A stretch of DNA of 64,000 bases from an uncultured Rhizobiaceae group bacterium. GTDB taxonomy: Bacteria > Pseudomonadota > Alphaproteobacteria > Rhizobiales > Rhizobiaceae. Below are positions 39,926-49,413 of this stretch, one piece after another (within the stretch, counting starts at the first letter, position 1; each line of letters opens with the position of its first letter). The stretch is from the NCBI GenBank assembly GCA_937930845.1, contig CALHBJ010000005.1:1-64000 (forward strand). The letters run 5' to 3'. The notes under the pieces are model-generated. The model did no database searches. It had not been told where the DNA came from and was given only the letters and a program-made list of their open reading frames with translations. The position numbers and the translations under genes were made by a program.

Positions 39926-41180
39926 ACGCCTGAAGCCCGGTCTGCGCCCGCCCAAGAATGAGAGCATGCACATCATGTGTGCCCTCATATGTGTTGACCG
40001 CTTCCAGATTCATCACGTGACGGATCACGCCATATTCATCGCTGACACCGTTGCCGCCATGCATGTCCCTCGACACCCGCGCAATATCGAGCGCCTTGCC
40101 ACAATTATTGCGTTTCATCAGCGAGATCAGTTCCGCGGGAGCGCGATGTTCATCCATTAAACGCCCAAGACGCAGCGACCCCTGTAGTCCAAGTGAAATC
40201 TCTGTCTGCATATCGGCGAGTTTTTTCTGGATCAATTGTGTTGCCGCCAGCGGCTTGCCGAACTGTTTTCGATCCATTGTATAAGAGCGGGCAGCATGCC
40301 AGCAAAATTCGGCCGCCCCCATGGCGCCCCATGAGATTCCGTACCGGGCGCGGTTAAGGCAGCCAAATGGCCCGGCAAGTCCTGAGACATGGGGCAAAAG
40401 ATTTTCTTCCGGCACGAACACTTCGTCCATCTGAATCATGCCGGTGGTGGAGGCGCGCAGTGAAAACTTGCCTTCAATTTCCGGCGTTTCAAGGCCAGCC
40501 ATTCCACGTTCCAGAATGAACCCGCGAATTTTGCCATCATGGGCATGGCTCTTGGCCCAAACCACCATCACATCTGCAATAGGAGAATTGGTGATCCAGT
40601 TCTTAGCACCAGAAAGCTTGTACCCGCCATCAACAGCGGTGGCACGTGAGAGCATGCCCCCGGCATCTGAACCGTGATCCGGTTCGGTGAGACCAAAACA
40701 TCCCACATGCTCGCCACTAGCCAGTTTTGGCAGATATTTCATCCGCTGCTCTTCTGTGCCGTAGGCAAATATGGGATGCATCACCAGTGAGGATTGCACC
40801 GACATAGCCGACCGGTAACCGGAATCGATGCGCTCAACCTCCCGTGCGATCAAACCATAGGACACATAATTGATGCCCGCACCGCCATATTGTTCGGGAA
40901 TGGTTGCCCCCAGCAGGCCAAGGGAACCCATTTCGGTCATGATCTCACGGTCGAAACGCCCTTCGCGGTTGGCGCTGAGCACCCGGCTCGCCAGTCCATC
41001 ATCGGCATAGGCGCGCGCAGAGTCGCGGATCATCCGTTCGTCTTCGGTCAACTGTTCGTCGAGCAGAAACGGGTCTTCCCAGTTTACTGCAACAGGCTTC
41101 GCCCGCGCCATTTCTGGCGTCATGGCGTGTTTGCCATCCATGTCAGTTCCGTTTGAATTGGCATCAGGTTTGGTCAGCAT
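39918..41180 (-). CDS. gcdH: Glutaryl-CoA dehydrogenase-like acyl-CoA dehydrogenase
   Basis: A 420-residue acyl-CoA dehydrogenase. [34 protein letters not shown] (flavin site), [34 protein letters not shown] and [15 protein letters not shown] (catalytic Glu) closely match the glutaryl-CoA dehydrogenase branch. It converts glutaryl-CoA to crotonyl-CoA in lysine/tryptophan breakdown and needs electron-transfer flavoprotein. It lies alone with no electron-transfer genes nearby. An extended N-terminus of about 25 residues precedes the core. Confidence 0.92.
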   Translation of the reverse strand: MLTKPDANSNGTDMDGKHAMTPEMARAKPVAVNWEDPFLLDEQLTEDERMIRDSARAYADDGLASRVLSANREGRFDREIMTEMGSLGLLGATIPEQYGGAGINYVSYGLIAREVERIDSGYRSAMSVQSSLVMHPIFAYGTEEQRMKYLPKLASGEHVGCFGLTEPDHGSDAGGMLSRATAVDGGYKLSGAKNWITNSPIADVMVVWAKSHAHDGKIRGFILERGMAGLETPEIEGKFSLRASTTGMIQMDEVFVPEENLLPHVSGLAGPFGCLNRARYGISWGAMGAAEFCWHAARSYTMDRKQFGKPLAATQLIQKKLADMQTEISLGLQGSLRLGRLMDEHRAPAELISLMKRNNCGKALDIARVSRDMHGGNGVSDEYGVIRHVMNLEAVNTYEGTHDVHALILGRAQTGLQAFM

Positions 41181-41279
41181 ATCGATACTCCTTGTCGAGG
41201 CGCAATTAGCACCGTTGACGGCAAATGCGTAAGCCTGACTTTAGTCAACTAAAGGATTATCGACAATTATAAAGGTTTC

Positions 41280-42128
41280 TCAGCCAGGGAACGGCCCAAT
41301 ATGGTGCGTTTGATGCTCAACCTGGAACAGATTGGAATGCAGGTTCGCAATCCATCTCTTGCCTTCGGTCGTCAAACGCAAATATTCCACGGCAGGCCCG
41401 ATGAACGGCTCCACCGAATTCCAGAAAAACTCCGGATATTTGTCAGTAAGGTCAGCCGGTGTGCGATAGGACATGGCATCTGCCGTGCCACACTCCATGA
41501 ATTCAGCAAACAATCCATTACTCTTGCGGTGATAGAACGGGTCGCCCATTTGCCCGATGAGGTCTGCAGCCCGCACCAGCGCACCTTCCGATTCAGTATC
41601 CTGATATTTCGGTTCCTGTTGAATGGGAAAGCGGGTCATCTCGATCATATCGGCAATCCGTTCCTCATCAATAAAGGGCGAACTGCCAAAACGTTCACGG
41701 GCAAAAATCTTACCACGGTCCACATGATAGGGTGTCAGAAAGGCATCTGATGCGCCACGCGGTGGCTTGATCATGTCGCCCGCTTCATTGATGACAAACT
41801 GCTCCTGTGTGTCCTGGGCACAAATGCCTCGCACATAACCGATGTCGTGGATCAGCAGGGCGGTCATGAAATGCAGCCAGTCCTTGGGCAAAACCGCTTC
41901 CGAAAGCAGGCGGCCACGCATGATCTGCTCACCGCATAGGGTGACCATCACCGTGTGTTCCATGTCGTGATACAGCGCGTTGGAATTCCCGATCCGCTCG
42001 ATCACCAGCGCCGCGCCGGATTCCAGAAACCCGGCATATTCCGGCCGCATCTCACCAAAGAAATGCCGGTACGTTTTGGCAAGATGGGCACCCAATTCGT
42101 TCGCGACCAAGGCGACGGGACTTAACAT
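41280..42128 (-). CDS. HD-domain metal-dependent phosphohydrolase
   Basis: A 282-residue protein. Metal site residues occur in LYHDMEHTVMV and LLIHDIGYVRG, the H...HD pattern, with later YHVDRGK and VRAADLIGQMGD giving the terminal Asp. It belongs to the group of HD hydrolases with a conserved C-terminal region ending RLTTEGKRWIANLHSN. Substrate unknown. It stands alone, with no linked nucleotide-metabolism genes. Confidence 0.83.
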   Translation of the reverse strand: MLSPVALVANELGAHLAKTYRHFFGEMRPEYAGFLESGAALVIERIGNSNALYHDMEHTVMVTLCGEQIMRGRLLSEAVLPKDWLHFMTALLIHDIGYVRGICAQDTQEQFVINEAGDMIKPPRGASDAFLTPYHVDRGKIFARERFGSSPFIDEERIADMIEMTRFPIQQEPKYQDTESEGALVRAADLIGQMGDPFYHRKSNGLFAEFMECGTADAMSYRTPADLTDKYPEFFWNSVEPFIGPAVEYLRLTTEGKRWIANLHSNLFQVEHQTHHIGPFPG

Positions 42129-42251
42129 ATTATACTTCCCCTACTACTCTTAGTCCGTTGTATCTTTTAAATTGCGAACATTGGGTTACAGACCGCCAGA
42201 TACCAAATGGTCGCATGTATTATTCTGAAAAAACGTCAAACACGCAAATGT

Positions 42252-42773
42252 TCACTTGGATTGAGGCGCCCGAAAGTGCAATTCAAGTTGCAAATCAAGC
42301 GCCATCACTTCGATAATAAGCTCACCATAAAGCCCGCGATCTTCCGGTTTAACATCTTCTGCTAAAAGATCCGTTGCAAATTTCAAAATGTTTTTAACGC
42401 TTTGACCAGCCAGCGCTGGATGACTTTCAGCCGCCTTCAGTGTCGCTGTGCGCGCCGCGAGTGCCTCCAAAACGATTGCGCGGGCCTTTTCAAATGAAAC
42501 ACCGCCTTTTTCGACCTGGCCCAGGAGTTCGCATTTGTATCCGCGACATGTGCTTGGTCGAAATTCGTAAATCTTGCAGGCCCCGTCACAATGGGCTGGA
42601 CAGGGCAGTTGCATATATAGTTTACCGCTCTCGTCCCCACTTTTACGGAATAAATTGGCATCATGGGCCAAAAGCGGTGCGGTATCATCATGATCAAACA
42701 GCTGCACCCGTTCAAACAGCGTGCCATTGCAACACATGCCGCAGGAAATGCAGAGATTTTCCGTATCACTCAT
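42252..42773 (-). CDS. YkgJ-like cysteine cluster protein
   Basis: A 173-residue protein. Cysteines CISCGMCCNG, then PCPAHCDGACKIYEFRPSTC with RGYKC, match the YkgJ/CxxCxxCC family that binds zinc or an Fe-S cluster. The rest is a helical domain. ATG 42773 begins the conserved region; the frame to 42812 adds nothing recognisable. Function unknown; possibly metal handling or modification. Confidence 0.85.
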   Translation of the reverse strand: MSDTENLCISCGMCCNGTLFERVQLFDHDDTAPLLAHDANLFRKSGDESGKLYMQLPCPAHCDGACKIYEFRPSTCRGYKCELLGQVEKGGVSFEKARAIVLEALAARTATLKAAESHPALAGQSVKNILKFATDLLAEDVKPEDRGLYGELIIEVMALDLQLELHFRAPQSK

Positions 42774-42937
42774 GCTCACTCTCGGTATCACCGAAAAACT
42801 GTGGGAGCCCATGCTGCCATGGGCACTTCATATCAACAAATTACCGGCAGAAATAGACCACAGGTGCACTGGTGGGGCTGTTGGGGGGAAGCTATAACAT
42901 GCCCAGCACATCACAGGATATGAACTGGAAAACGCCC

Positions 42938-43921
42938 ATGACCCGCACAGCGCAAACCGTTGTCATTGATGCCTTTGGCGGCCCCGAGGCCATGCGCCTG
43001 GAAACCCAGCCATTGGGAACGCCGGGACCGGGCGAGATTTTGATACGCCATGAAGCTTGCGGGCTGAATTTCATTGATGTGTATCAGCGCACCGGCCTCT
43101 ATCCGCTCAATCTTCCCGCAGCCCTTGGCATGGAAGCGTCCGGTATCATCGAAGCCGTTGGCGATGGTGTCACCCATTTGAAAATTGGCGACCGTGCAGC
43201 CTATGCATCGGCCCCTCCCGGTGCTTACTGCGAAGCGCGTGTGATGAACGCCACCCAGGTTTGCCGACTGCCCGATAATATCTCGTTCGAGGACGGTGCA
43301 GCCATGATGCTGAAAGGCATGACCGTTCAGTATTTATTCCATCGTACGACAAATCTGAAAAAGGGCGACACGGTACTCTTTCACGCCGCCGCTGGGGGCG
43401 TGGGCCTGATCGCCTGCCAATGGGCCCGGTCCGAGGGCATTCATCTCATCGGAACCGCCGGGAGCGACGAAAAATGTGAATTGGCAAAACAGCACGGTGC
43501 CGACCACGTAATCAATTATAACACCGAAGACTTCGTCGCCCGTGTGAAGGAAATTACAAAAGGAGCGGGCGTGGACGTGGTGATGGATTCCGTTGGCCAT
43601 GATACATTTGAAGGCTCGCTGGATTGCCTGAAACCGCTTGGCATGATGATTTCATTTGGCAATGCATCCGGCAAAGTGCCCCCTGTTGATCTGGGCACCC
43701 TGGCGGCCAAAGGGTCGTTGAAAATCACCCGTCCAACCCTGTTCACCCATATGGCAACGCGCGAAGCATGCCAGGAAATAGCCGATCATCTGTTTCAAAA
43801 AGTAAGTGCCGGTGATGTTAAGATGCGCATCGATCAGCGGTTTCCCCTGGCTGATGTGGCCAATGCCCACCGCGCCCTTGAAGCGAGAAAGACAACCGGC
43901 GCCACCATATTGACGGTTTAG
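42938..43921 (+). CDS. NADPH:quinone oxidoreductase (zeta-crystallin-like)
   Basis: A 327-residue zinc-free medium-chain dehydrogenase. FGGPEAMRLE at the N-terminus, RHEACGLNFIDVYQRTGLYP, the AAAGGVGLIACQWARSEGIH Rossmann motif, VINYNTEDF and DVVMDSVGHDTFEGSLDCLK identify the quinone reductase group. It performs NADPH-dependent reduction of quinones. The ATG at 42938 starts the homologous region, though in-frame ATGs upstream (42872 GTG or TTG, 42899, 42920) exist. Followed by two small genes on the same strand. Confidence 0.92.
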   Translation: MTRTAQTVVIDAFGGPEAMRLETQPLGTPGPGEILIRHEACGLNFIDVYQRTGLYPLNLPAALGMEASGIIEAVGDGVTHLKIGDRAAYASAPPGAYCEARVMNATQVCRLPDNISFEDGAAMMLKGMTVQYLFHRTTNLKKGDTVLFHAAAGGVGLIACQWARSEGIHLIGTAGSDEKCELAKQHGADHVINYNTEDFVARVKEITKGAGVDVVMDSVGHDTFEGSLDCLKPLGMMISFGNASGKVPPVDLGTLAAKGSLKITRPTLFTHMATREACQEIADHLFQKVSAGDVKMRIDQRFPLADVANAHRALEARKTTGATILTV

Positions 43922-43943
43922 GCCAAAACTGGATTTCATCACC

Positions 43944-44306
43944 ATGCATAAACATCGCGGTTTCCCCTCCCGTCTGCCCGGCACAGACTATCAATTTACC
44001 ATACGGCGCGACAACAAGAAGGGCGCGTCAAAAATCGTAGCCAAACAACGATATGCCGACCGTGATCCGCGTGACACGACCGCTGATCTGAATTTTTTGG
44101 CATGCCTCGTCAAACATTTTGGCGACGAACCTTTTGTGCGTGGCAACCTTGATGCGGGCCGTCTGGGCTGGTTGTTTGGGCGCGAGGTAAAACCTGCTCA
44201 AGAACCTTTTGATCCGGAAGATTATGAGGCACTGCTCGTCATTGACCGCACCATTGCCCAGCGCAGCTTTCCCGAGGCCTTTGATAAATCCCTTTGGAAT
44301 ACCTAG
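43944..44306 (+). CDS. Conserved small protein, unknown function
   Basis: A 120-residue protein (MHKHRGFPSRLPGTDYQFTI...), beginning 23 bases after the quinone reductase. It is basic at the start and mixed after, with ADLNFLACLVKHFGDEPFVR and DPEDYEALLVIDRTIAQRSF. No domain is recognised. It would be in the same transcript as the quinone reductase. Confidence 0.6.
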   Translation: MHKHRGFPSRLPGTDYQFTIRRDNKKGASKIVAKQRYADRDPRDTTADLNFLACLVKHFGDEPFVRGNLDAGRLGWLFGREVKPAQEPFDPEDYEALLVIDRTIAQRSFPEAFDKSLWNT

Positions 44307-44348
44307 ATCAAAGGGTGATGGAATGCGCCATCGCAGGAGAAATCACCC

Positions 44349-44744
44349 ATGTTGAACATTAAGAAAGTATCCCCAAGGCAGATCAACCTGACTTTAAGCG
44401 ACCGCATTGATGCGATTGCGATGAAATCCGGGCTCGACGAACTTCTCGAAATGTCGACCGATATGATCGGCGGAAGAATTCTCTACACGATAGAGGATTT
44501 CCAATGGCCGACACCGGGGGCCATTCTGGTTGAGTTCCAATATATTCCGCGCCTCATCACCCTGCTGCCCCGGTTCGACAAATGTGCCGTATTGAGCAAT
44601 ATCGAATGGATCAAGACCGCTGCCCGCATGGAGGGCATGCTCTTGCCTGGTCTCACGATTGAGACATTTGCCCTCAACGACGAAGCGGTGGCCCAAAACT
44701 GGCTTGATGAAGCAAGCAACCCGGCCAGCCCCACGGGAGCCTGA
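44349..44744 (+). CDS. SpoIIAA-like / STAS-type domain protein
   Basis: A 131-residue protein. The pattern NIKKVSPRQINLTLSDRIDA, LEMSTDMIGGRILYTIEDFQ and CAVLSNIEWIKTAARMEGML resembles SpoIIAA-like (DUF3478) proteins with a STAS-like fold. RBS AGGAGA precedes the ATG. Located between the quinone reductase pair and propionyl-CoA carboxylase; no role there is evident. Confidence 0.72.
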   Translation: MLNIKKVSPRQINLTLSDRIDAIAMKSGLDELLEMSTDMIGGRILYTIEDFQWPTPGAILVEFQYIPRLITLLPRFDKCAVLSNIEWIKTAARMEGMLLPGLTIETFALNDEAVAQNWLDEASNPASPTGA

Positions 44745-44889
44745 GGCCTCTGATCGCGACAGAATCCGTCCGGTTTTGCTGCATACCAGCCTAAGCCAAT
44801 CGACCATGTGGATACGCCAAAGTATAAGTTTTCGGGTCTTGACCCCACGCCTGGGCTCGGCAACATGAAGCTTCGGGAGAGAAGCTGCC

Positions 44890-46893
44890 ATGTTCAAAAA
44901 GATACTGATCGCCAACCGGGGTGAAATCGCCTGCCGGGTTATCAAGACCGCCAAAAAAATGGGCATCAAGACCGTTGCGGTTTATTCCGATGCAGACCGT
45001 TATGCTTTGCATGTGAGCATGGCAGATGAAGCAATTCACATCGGCCCGTCACCGGCCAATGAATCCTATATTGTCATCGACAAGATCATGGACGCCATTA
45101 AGCAATCGGGCGCGCAGGCCGTGCATCCAGGCTACGGTTTCCTGTCTGAAAATCCCAAATTTGCCGAAGCTCTGGACAAGGCAGGCATTGCCTTTATCGG
45201 GCCGCCCGTGGGTGCCATTCAAGCCATGGGCGACAAGATCACCTCCAAGAAACTGGCCGCCGAAGCGGGTGTATCTACAGTTCCCGGCCATATGGACCTG
45301 ATCGAAGACGCCGATGAAGCCGTCAAAATCGCCACCCAGATCGGTTATCCGGTGATGATCAAGGCAAGCGCCGGTGGCGGCGGCAAAGGCATGCGTATTG
45401 CCTGGAACGACGAGGAGGCCAAAGAGGGCTTCCAGTCATCTAAAAACGAAGCCGCCAACTCATTTGGCGACGACCGCATTTTCATCGAAAAATTTGTCAC
45501 CCAGCCCCGACACATCGAAATTCAGGTGCTTGCCGACAGCCATGGCAATTGCATCTATCTGGGCGAGCGTGAATGTTCGATTCAGCGCCGCAACCAGAAA
45601 GTCATCGAAGAGGCACCTTCGCCGTTTCTCGACGAAAAGACCCGCAAAGCCATGGGCGAACAGGCCGTTGCCCTGTCCAAAGCTGTGGACTATGCCAGCG
45701 CAGGCACGGTGGAATTTATTGTCGATGGAGATCGCAATTTCTACTTCCTGGAAATGAACACCCGATTGCAGGTGGAACATCCGGTTACAGAACTGATCAC
45801 CGGGATTGATCTGGTTGAACAAATGATCCGCGTTGCGGCGGGCGAAAAACTCAAGATCAAGCAAAGCGATGTGAAGCTGAACGGTTGGGCCATTGAAAGC
45901 CGCCTTTACGCCGAAGACCCGTTTCGCAATTTCCTGCCATCCATTGGTCGCCTTACCCGCTACCGGCCGCCCGTGGAGGAAACCCGTGCCAATGGCACAA
46001 TCGTGCGCAACGATACGGGCGTTTACGAAGGTGGTGAGATTTCCCGTTTCTATGATCCCATGATTGCAAAATTATGCACATGGGGGCCCGATCGCCCAAC
46101 ATCCATTGAAGCCATGCGCGTGGCACTTGATACATTCGAAGTCGATGGCATCGGCCACAACCTGCCCTTCCTTTCGGCCGTCATGGACCATGAGCGGTTC
46201 AAATCGGGAAACATCACCACCGCATTCATTGAAGAAGAATATCCCGAAGGTTTTGGCGGTGCGTCCATCAGTGACGAAAATTGCCGCAATCTGGCGGGCA
46301 TTGCCGCCGTCATGAACATGATTGCACAATTGCGCCGCACCAGAATTTCCGGTGCCATGACCAATCACAAACGCCGTGTTGGCAAGGATTGGGTTGTGGA
46401 TCTGGAAGGCCAGGAGTTTCCGCTTTCCATGAAGGCCAAAAACGAAGGCGCGAAGATCAGGTTTGATAATGGTAACAAGCTGAAAATTCTCACCGACTGG
46501 CGGCCCGGGCAACAAATGCTCCATGCCAGGGTGAATGGTGCGCCCATGGCCGTGAAGGTGAAAACCACCCCCAGCGGCTATGCGCTGACATGGCGCGGCG
46601 CAACATTGTGCGCCAAAGTGCTGTCTCCCCGCATGGCGGAACTAAATCGTCACATGCTGGAGAAAATTCCCCCCGACACATCCAAGCAATTGCTGTGTCC
46701 CATGCCCGGCCTGATCGTTTCCGTGAACGTCCAGGAAGGCGATGAAGTTCATGAGGGGCAGGCGCTTGCCACGATTGAAGCAATGAAGATGGAAAACATT
46801 CTGCGCGCGGAAAAGAAGTCCCGTGTGACAAAGATCAATGCATCGGCGGGCGACAATCTTGCCGTTGATGAGATTATCATGGAATTCGAATAA
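44890..46893 (+). CDS. pccA: Propionyl-CoA carboxylase alpha subunit (biotin carboxylase and carrier)
   Basis: A 667-residue protein. Residues 1-450 are the biotin carboxylase: ANRGEIACRVIKTAKKMGIK, HPGYGFLSENPKFAEA, KASAGGGGKGMRI (ATP loop) and EMNTRLQVEHPVTELI. A linker domain and the carrier follow, with the biotinylated Lys633 in EAMKMEN, 34 residues from the end. With a beta subunit it makes methylmalonyl-CoA from propionyl-CoA. The beta gene is not in the window. The mutase that uses its product lies 2.5 kb downstream. Confidence 0.95.
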   Translation: MFKKILIANRGEIACRVIKTAKKMGIKTVAVYSDADRYALHVSMADEAIHIGPSPANESYIVIDKIMDAIKQSGAQAVHPGYGFLSENPKFAEALDKAGIAFIGPPVGAIQAMGDKITSKKLAAEAGVSTVPGHMDLIEDADEAVKIATQIGYPVMIKASAGGGGKGMRIAWNDEEAKEGFQSSKNEAANSFGDDRIFIEKFVTQPRHIEIQVLADSHGNCIYLGERECSIQRRNQKVIEEAPSPFLDEKTRKAMGEQAVALSKAVDYASAGTVEFIVDGDRNFYFLEMNTRLQVEHPVTELITGIDLVEQMIRVAAGEKLKIKQSDVKLNGWAIESRLYAEDPFRNFLPSIGRLTRYRPPVEETRANGTIVRNDTGVYEGGEISRFYDPMIAKLCTWGPDRPTSIEAMRVALDTFEVDGIGHNLPFLSAVMDHERFKSGNITTAFIEEEYPEGFGGASISDENCRNLAGIAAVMNMIAQLRRTRISGAMTNHKRRVGKDWVVDLEGQEFPLSMKAKNEGAKIRFDNGNKLKILTDWRPGQQMLHARVNGAPMAVKVKTTPSGYALTWRGATLCAKVLSPRMAELNRHMLEKIPPDTSKQLLCPMPGLIVSVNVQEGDEVHEGQALATIEAMKMENILRAEKKSRVTKINASAGDNLAVDEIIMEFE

Positions 46894-46988
46894 CACGCGA
46901 CACACATTGCTGGCTCGATCACTTGGAATTGTCACAAAGCACAGAACATGTGGGTGTTGATTGCGCAAATCTGCGCTAAAACCGGCCC

Positions 46989-47603
46989 ATGCGTTCGATC
47001 TTTAATTCACACTATCTGTTGTGGCTATGTCTGGCGGTGCCCGCCATACCTCTCTTGCCGGAGGTGTTCGTTCGCGAACGATATTACGCCGAAATCATGT
47101 ATGATTCCGGCCTTTGGTCAGTGCAATTCATGGTGCTTGCATTGGCAATCACCCCGCTGATGCACCTTACCAACGGTGCAAGGCCTGTACGCTGGCTGCG
47201 CACGCGCCGCCGCGCCATCGGCGTTGCCAGCTTTGCCTATGCCGCACTGCACACTGGCATATACATACGCGAAACCAGCGATTTTGAATTGATTATCTAT
47301 GACATGGTTGAACCGGACCTGCTGGTCGGCTGGATCGGGTTCTTTGCCCTGCTGTTACTGGCGCTGACTTCAAACAATTACAGCCAACGCCTGCTGGGAA
47401 AACATTGGAAAACCCTGCAACGCGGCGCTTATTTTGCGATGGCCTTGTCCCTGCTTCACTGGTGGTTGATCGGCCAGTTCTTCACGAAACTGGCGCTATG
47501 GTCGGCACTTGTGATTGGGCCACAACTGATAAGGCTGTGGCTGCAGTCACAATCGAGCCGCCAAAGATTGTCCAGACGCGAAGCGCCATCGGCTCCCCAG
47601 TGA
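46989..47603 (+). CDS. MsrQ/ferric-reductase-like haem membrane protein
   Basis: A 204-residue integral membrane protein with about six hydrophobic segments. Histidines in LMHLTNGARPVRWLRTRRRA, YAALHTGIYIR and SLLHWWLIG fit haem ligands of the ferric-reductase-like (MsrQ/YedZ) fold, which transfers electrons from quinones to a periplasmic partner. No MsrP partner is visible. The gene stands between pccA and a divergent envelope protein; the role is inferred from fold only. Confidence 0.75.
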   Translation: MRSIFNSHYLLWLCLAVPAIPLLPEVFVRERYYAEIMYDSGLWSVQFMVLALAITPLMHLTNGARPVRWLRTRRRAIGVASFAYAALHTGIYIRETSDFELIIYDMVEPDLLVGWIGFFALLLLALTSNNYSQRLLGKHWKTLQRGAYFAMALSLLHWWLIGQFFTKLALWSALVIGPQLIRLWLQSQSSRQRLSRREAPSAPQ

Positions 47604-47616
47604 AAGATTGGCTACC

Positions 47617-49125
47617 TTACCAGCTCTCTTCTTCCATGGGGAATTGGCGCAAATAGCTGGGATCGTCACTGCATGCCACATACAACATGCCAGGTGTTGT
47701 GCTTGGCCCACCTCCGGCAATACCGGAGCACTCACCGCTGTTTAACAGCCCCAACGCATAGTGGCGCAACGCAATAACCGCATCCTTGCGCACCTTGCTT
47801 TTGCGGCCAGGCAGTTTGTTCAAACGCTTGTCCAGCAATTTCTTGGTCAGTGTTTTTGGCCGCGCACCAAAGCTGATGGGATCCGCCTTGGCGGATTCGA
47901 ATGTGGGCTCCGGGCCCGAAGGCTTCTTGATGGCGGCAACAGCAACCTGTTGTGATGTTTCAGCGGCGGGCTTTTCAGCCTCCGCAGCGGGCGCAGCCTC
48001 ACGTACAACCGATTTTGCGACCGGTGGTAGCGTGACAGCTTTGCCATCGGTTCCCAGAGCAACAGTTCCATTTTCCGTAGCACTTGGCGGCTTGTAGCCA
48101 ACCTTATCAGCGTCCTTATCAACGGTCTTCGCCTTGGCCACCTTGTCAGCCGCGGCTTTAGCTGCCGCTTCATCAGCCTTTTGCTTGGCTGCGGCCTGCT
48201 TTTGACGCTCCGCCTGAGCTGCCGCGGCTGCAGCAGCTGATTTTTCAGCATCCTTCTTGCGCTTTTCTTCCGCTGCCGCATTCAGCCGCTCTTGTTCTTC
48301 ACGTGCTTTTTTGGCCTCAGCCTCACGTTGCGCTTTTGCGGCGGCTTCTTTGACTGCCTGTTCTTTAGCCTTTTTTGCCTGGGCTTCAGCAGCTGCATTA
48401 GCATCGGTTTTGGCAGGAGCCGCAGGGGCCGCAACAACCTTACGTTCGCCAATACGGCCTTCCTGTTTCTTAATCAGGGCCTGAACTTCTTCCCAGCTCA
48501 ACGCTTTGCGGGTTCCACTCGTATCATCGACATTGACGATTGCTTTTGGTTTCACCTCCGCCACAACCGGCGTTTCCACTTCAACAACTGGCGCTGGCGT
48601 TTCAACAACCTGGGTTGGTGCAGGTGTTTCAACAGCCGGTGTTTCAACGATAGGCTCGGAAGTTTCCGCCCGTTTGGCGAAGCGCGAATTCGGCCGGAAA
48701 CTTGGCAGAGCCGGAGACCGCAACCGCGCAATTTGCGCCACCACATTGGCGCGCTTGGGCTTTGGTTTGGCCGCCGTGGTCTGCTTTTTCTTTGCTGGCG
48801 CCGCAGCAGCGGCTGACTTCAGTGAGGATACCGGCACCCAGAGCGCGGGCTTGGGTGGCGTGGAATCGCCGAAACTGGCCACAAGCTGAGCCCGGTTGAG
48901 ATAAGCCGACACACGGGCCCATCCGCTCCTGGTTTCAAACACCGTGGTTTTGCTGCCAGCCTTTAATCCATGGCCGTTCACCGCCGTACAGGTGGCAGGA
49001 CAAAGCCGCACGATCGGCACTTTATTGCCAAACGTGCGCGCCTGCTGCGCATGGGCAACATCGAAAAGTGCCACCATAACGGTCAGCAATAGGGCCACTT
49101 TCATGGTCCCTTGAAAAATACGCAT
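47617..49125 (-). CDS. Envelope protein with SH3-like start and TolA-like Ala/Lys/Glu-rich coiled coil
   Basis: A 502-residue protein. A signal peptide (about 1-26, cut near AHAQ) leads to an SH3b-like region with the segment VRLCPATCTAVNGHGLKAGS and YLNRAQLV. A proline/threonine-rich stretch, then a long TolA-like coiled coil (about 215-340) of AAAEAQAKKAKEQAVKEAA type follows. The C-terminus has a cluster near SGECSGIAGGGPSTT. Low-complexity sequence limits the call; binding to cell wall is an inference. Confidence 0.68.
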   Translation of the reverse strand: MRIFQGTMKVALLLTVMVALFDVAHAQQARTFGNKVPIVRLCPATCTAVNGHGLKAGSKTTVFETRSGWARVSAYLNRAQLVASFGDSTPPKPALWVPVSSLKSAAAAAPAKKKQTTAAKPKPKRANVVAQIARLRSPALPSFRPNSRFAKRAETSEPIVETPAVETPAPTQVVETPAPVVEVETPVVAEVKPKAIVNVDDTSGTRKALSWEEVQALIKKQEGRIGERKVVAAPAAPAKTDANAAAEAQAKKAKEQAVKEAAAKAQREAEAKKAREEQERLNAAAEEKRKKDAEKSAAAAAAAQAERQKQAAAKQKADEAAAKAAADKVAKAKTVDKDADKVGYKPPSATENGTVALGTDGKAVTLPPVAKSVVREAAPAAEAEKPAAETSQQVAVAAIKKPSGPEPTFESAKADPISFGARPKTLTKKLLDKRLNKLPGRKSKVRKDAVIALRHYALGLLNSGECSGIAGGGPSTTPGMLYVACSDDPSYLRQFPMEEESW

Positions 49126-49262
49126 CAAATACACAAACCTACCCCATCAATTGGCGCAATTTATCCCGCTGCACTCAGTTAACCATTTGGTAACCCTGTT
49201 GAAAAGCCAATGCTTAATTCTTCGTTAACGCCGAAAATGAATTGTTTAATTCCAATGACTTA

Positions 49263-49295
49263 AATTGGTGCACATCGTAAGCACCGGCACCAATT
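49263..49295 (+). promoter_or_regulatory. Inverted repeat in the leader of the mutase gene
   Basis: AATTGGTGC (49263-49271) and GCACCAATT (49287-49295) are exact inverted repeats 15 bases apart, about 120 bases before the mutase ATG. They could be an operator or a leader hairpin. The rest of the 49126-49413 gap is AT-rich; no cobalamin-riboswitch-like sequence was recognised there. Confidence 0.4.
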
Positions 49296-49413
49296 GTCTC
49301 GACTGGTACAAGCAATCTACGCCACTAAAGTGGCGTGGGGCACACCTTGGCGGTGGGCTTGCGAAACTGTATTCATAAACCCGACAACCGATCAATCCGG
49401 AGCTTCCACAGCC

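Noticed and set aside
42285-42310. Further GTTGCAA copy in the YkgJ-like gene as part of the local regulon
   Set aside because: It is inside coding sequence and lacks a paired half-site.
49126-49413. Possible cobalamin riboswitch upstream of methylmalonyl-CoA mutase
   Set aside because: No B12-box-like segment was found; only an inverted repeat is visible.
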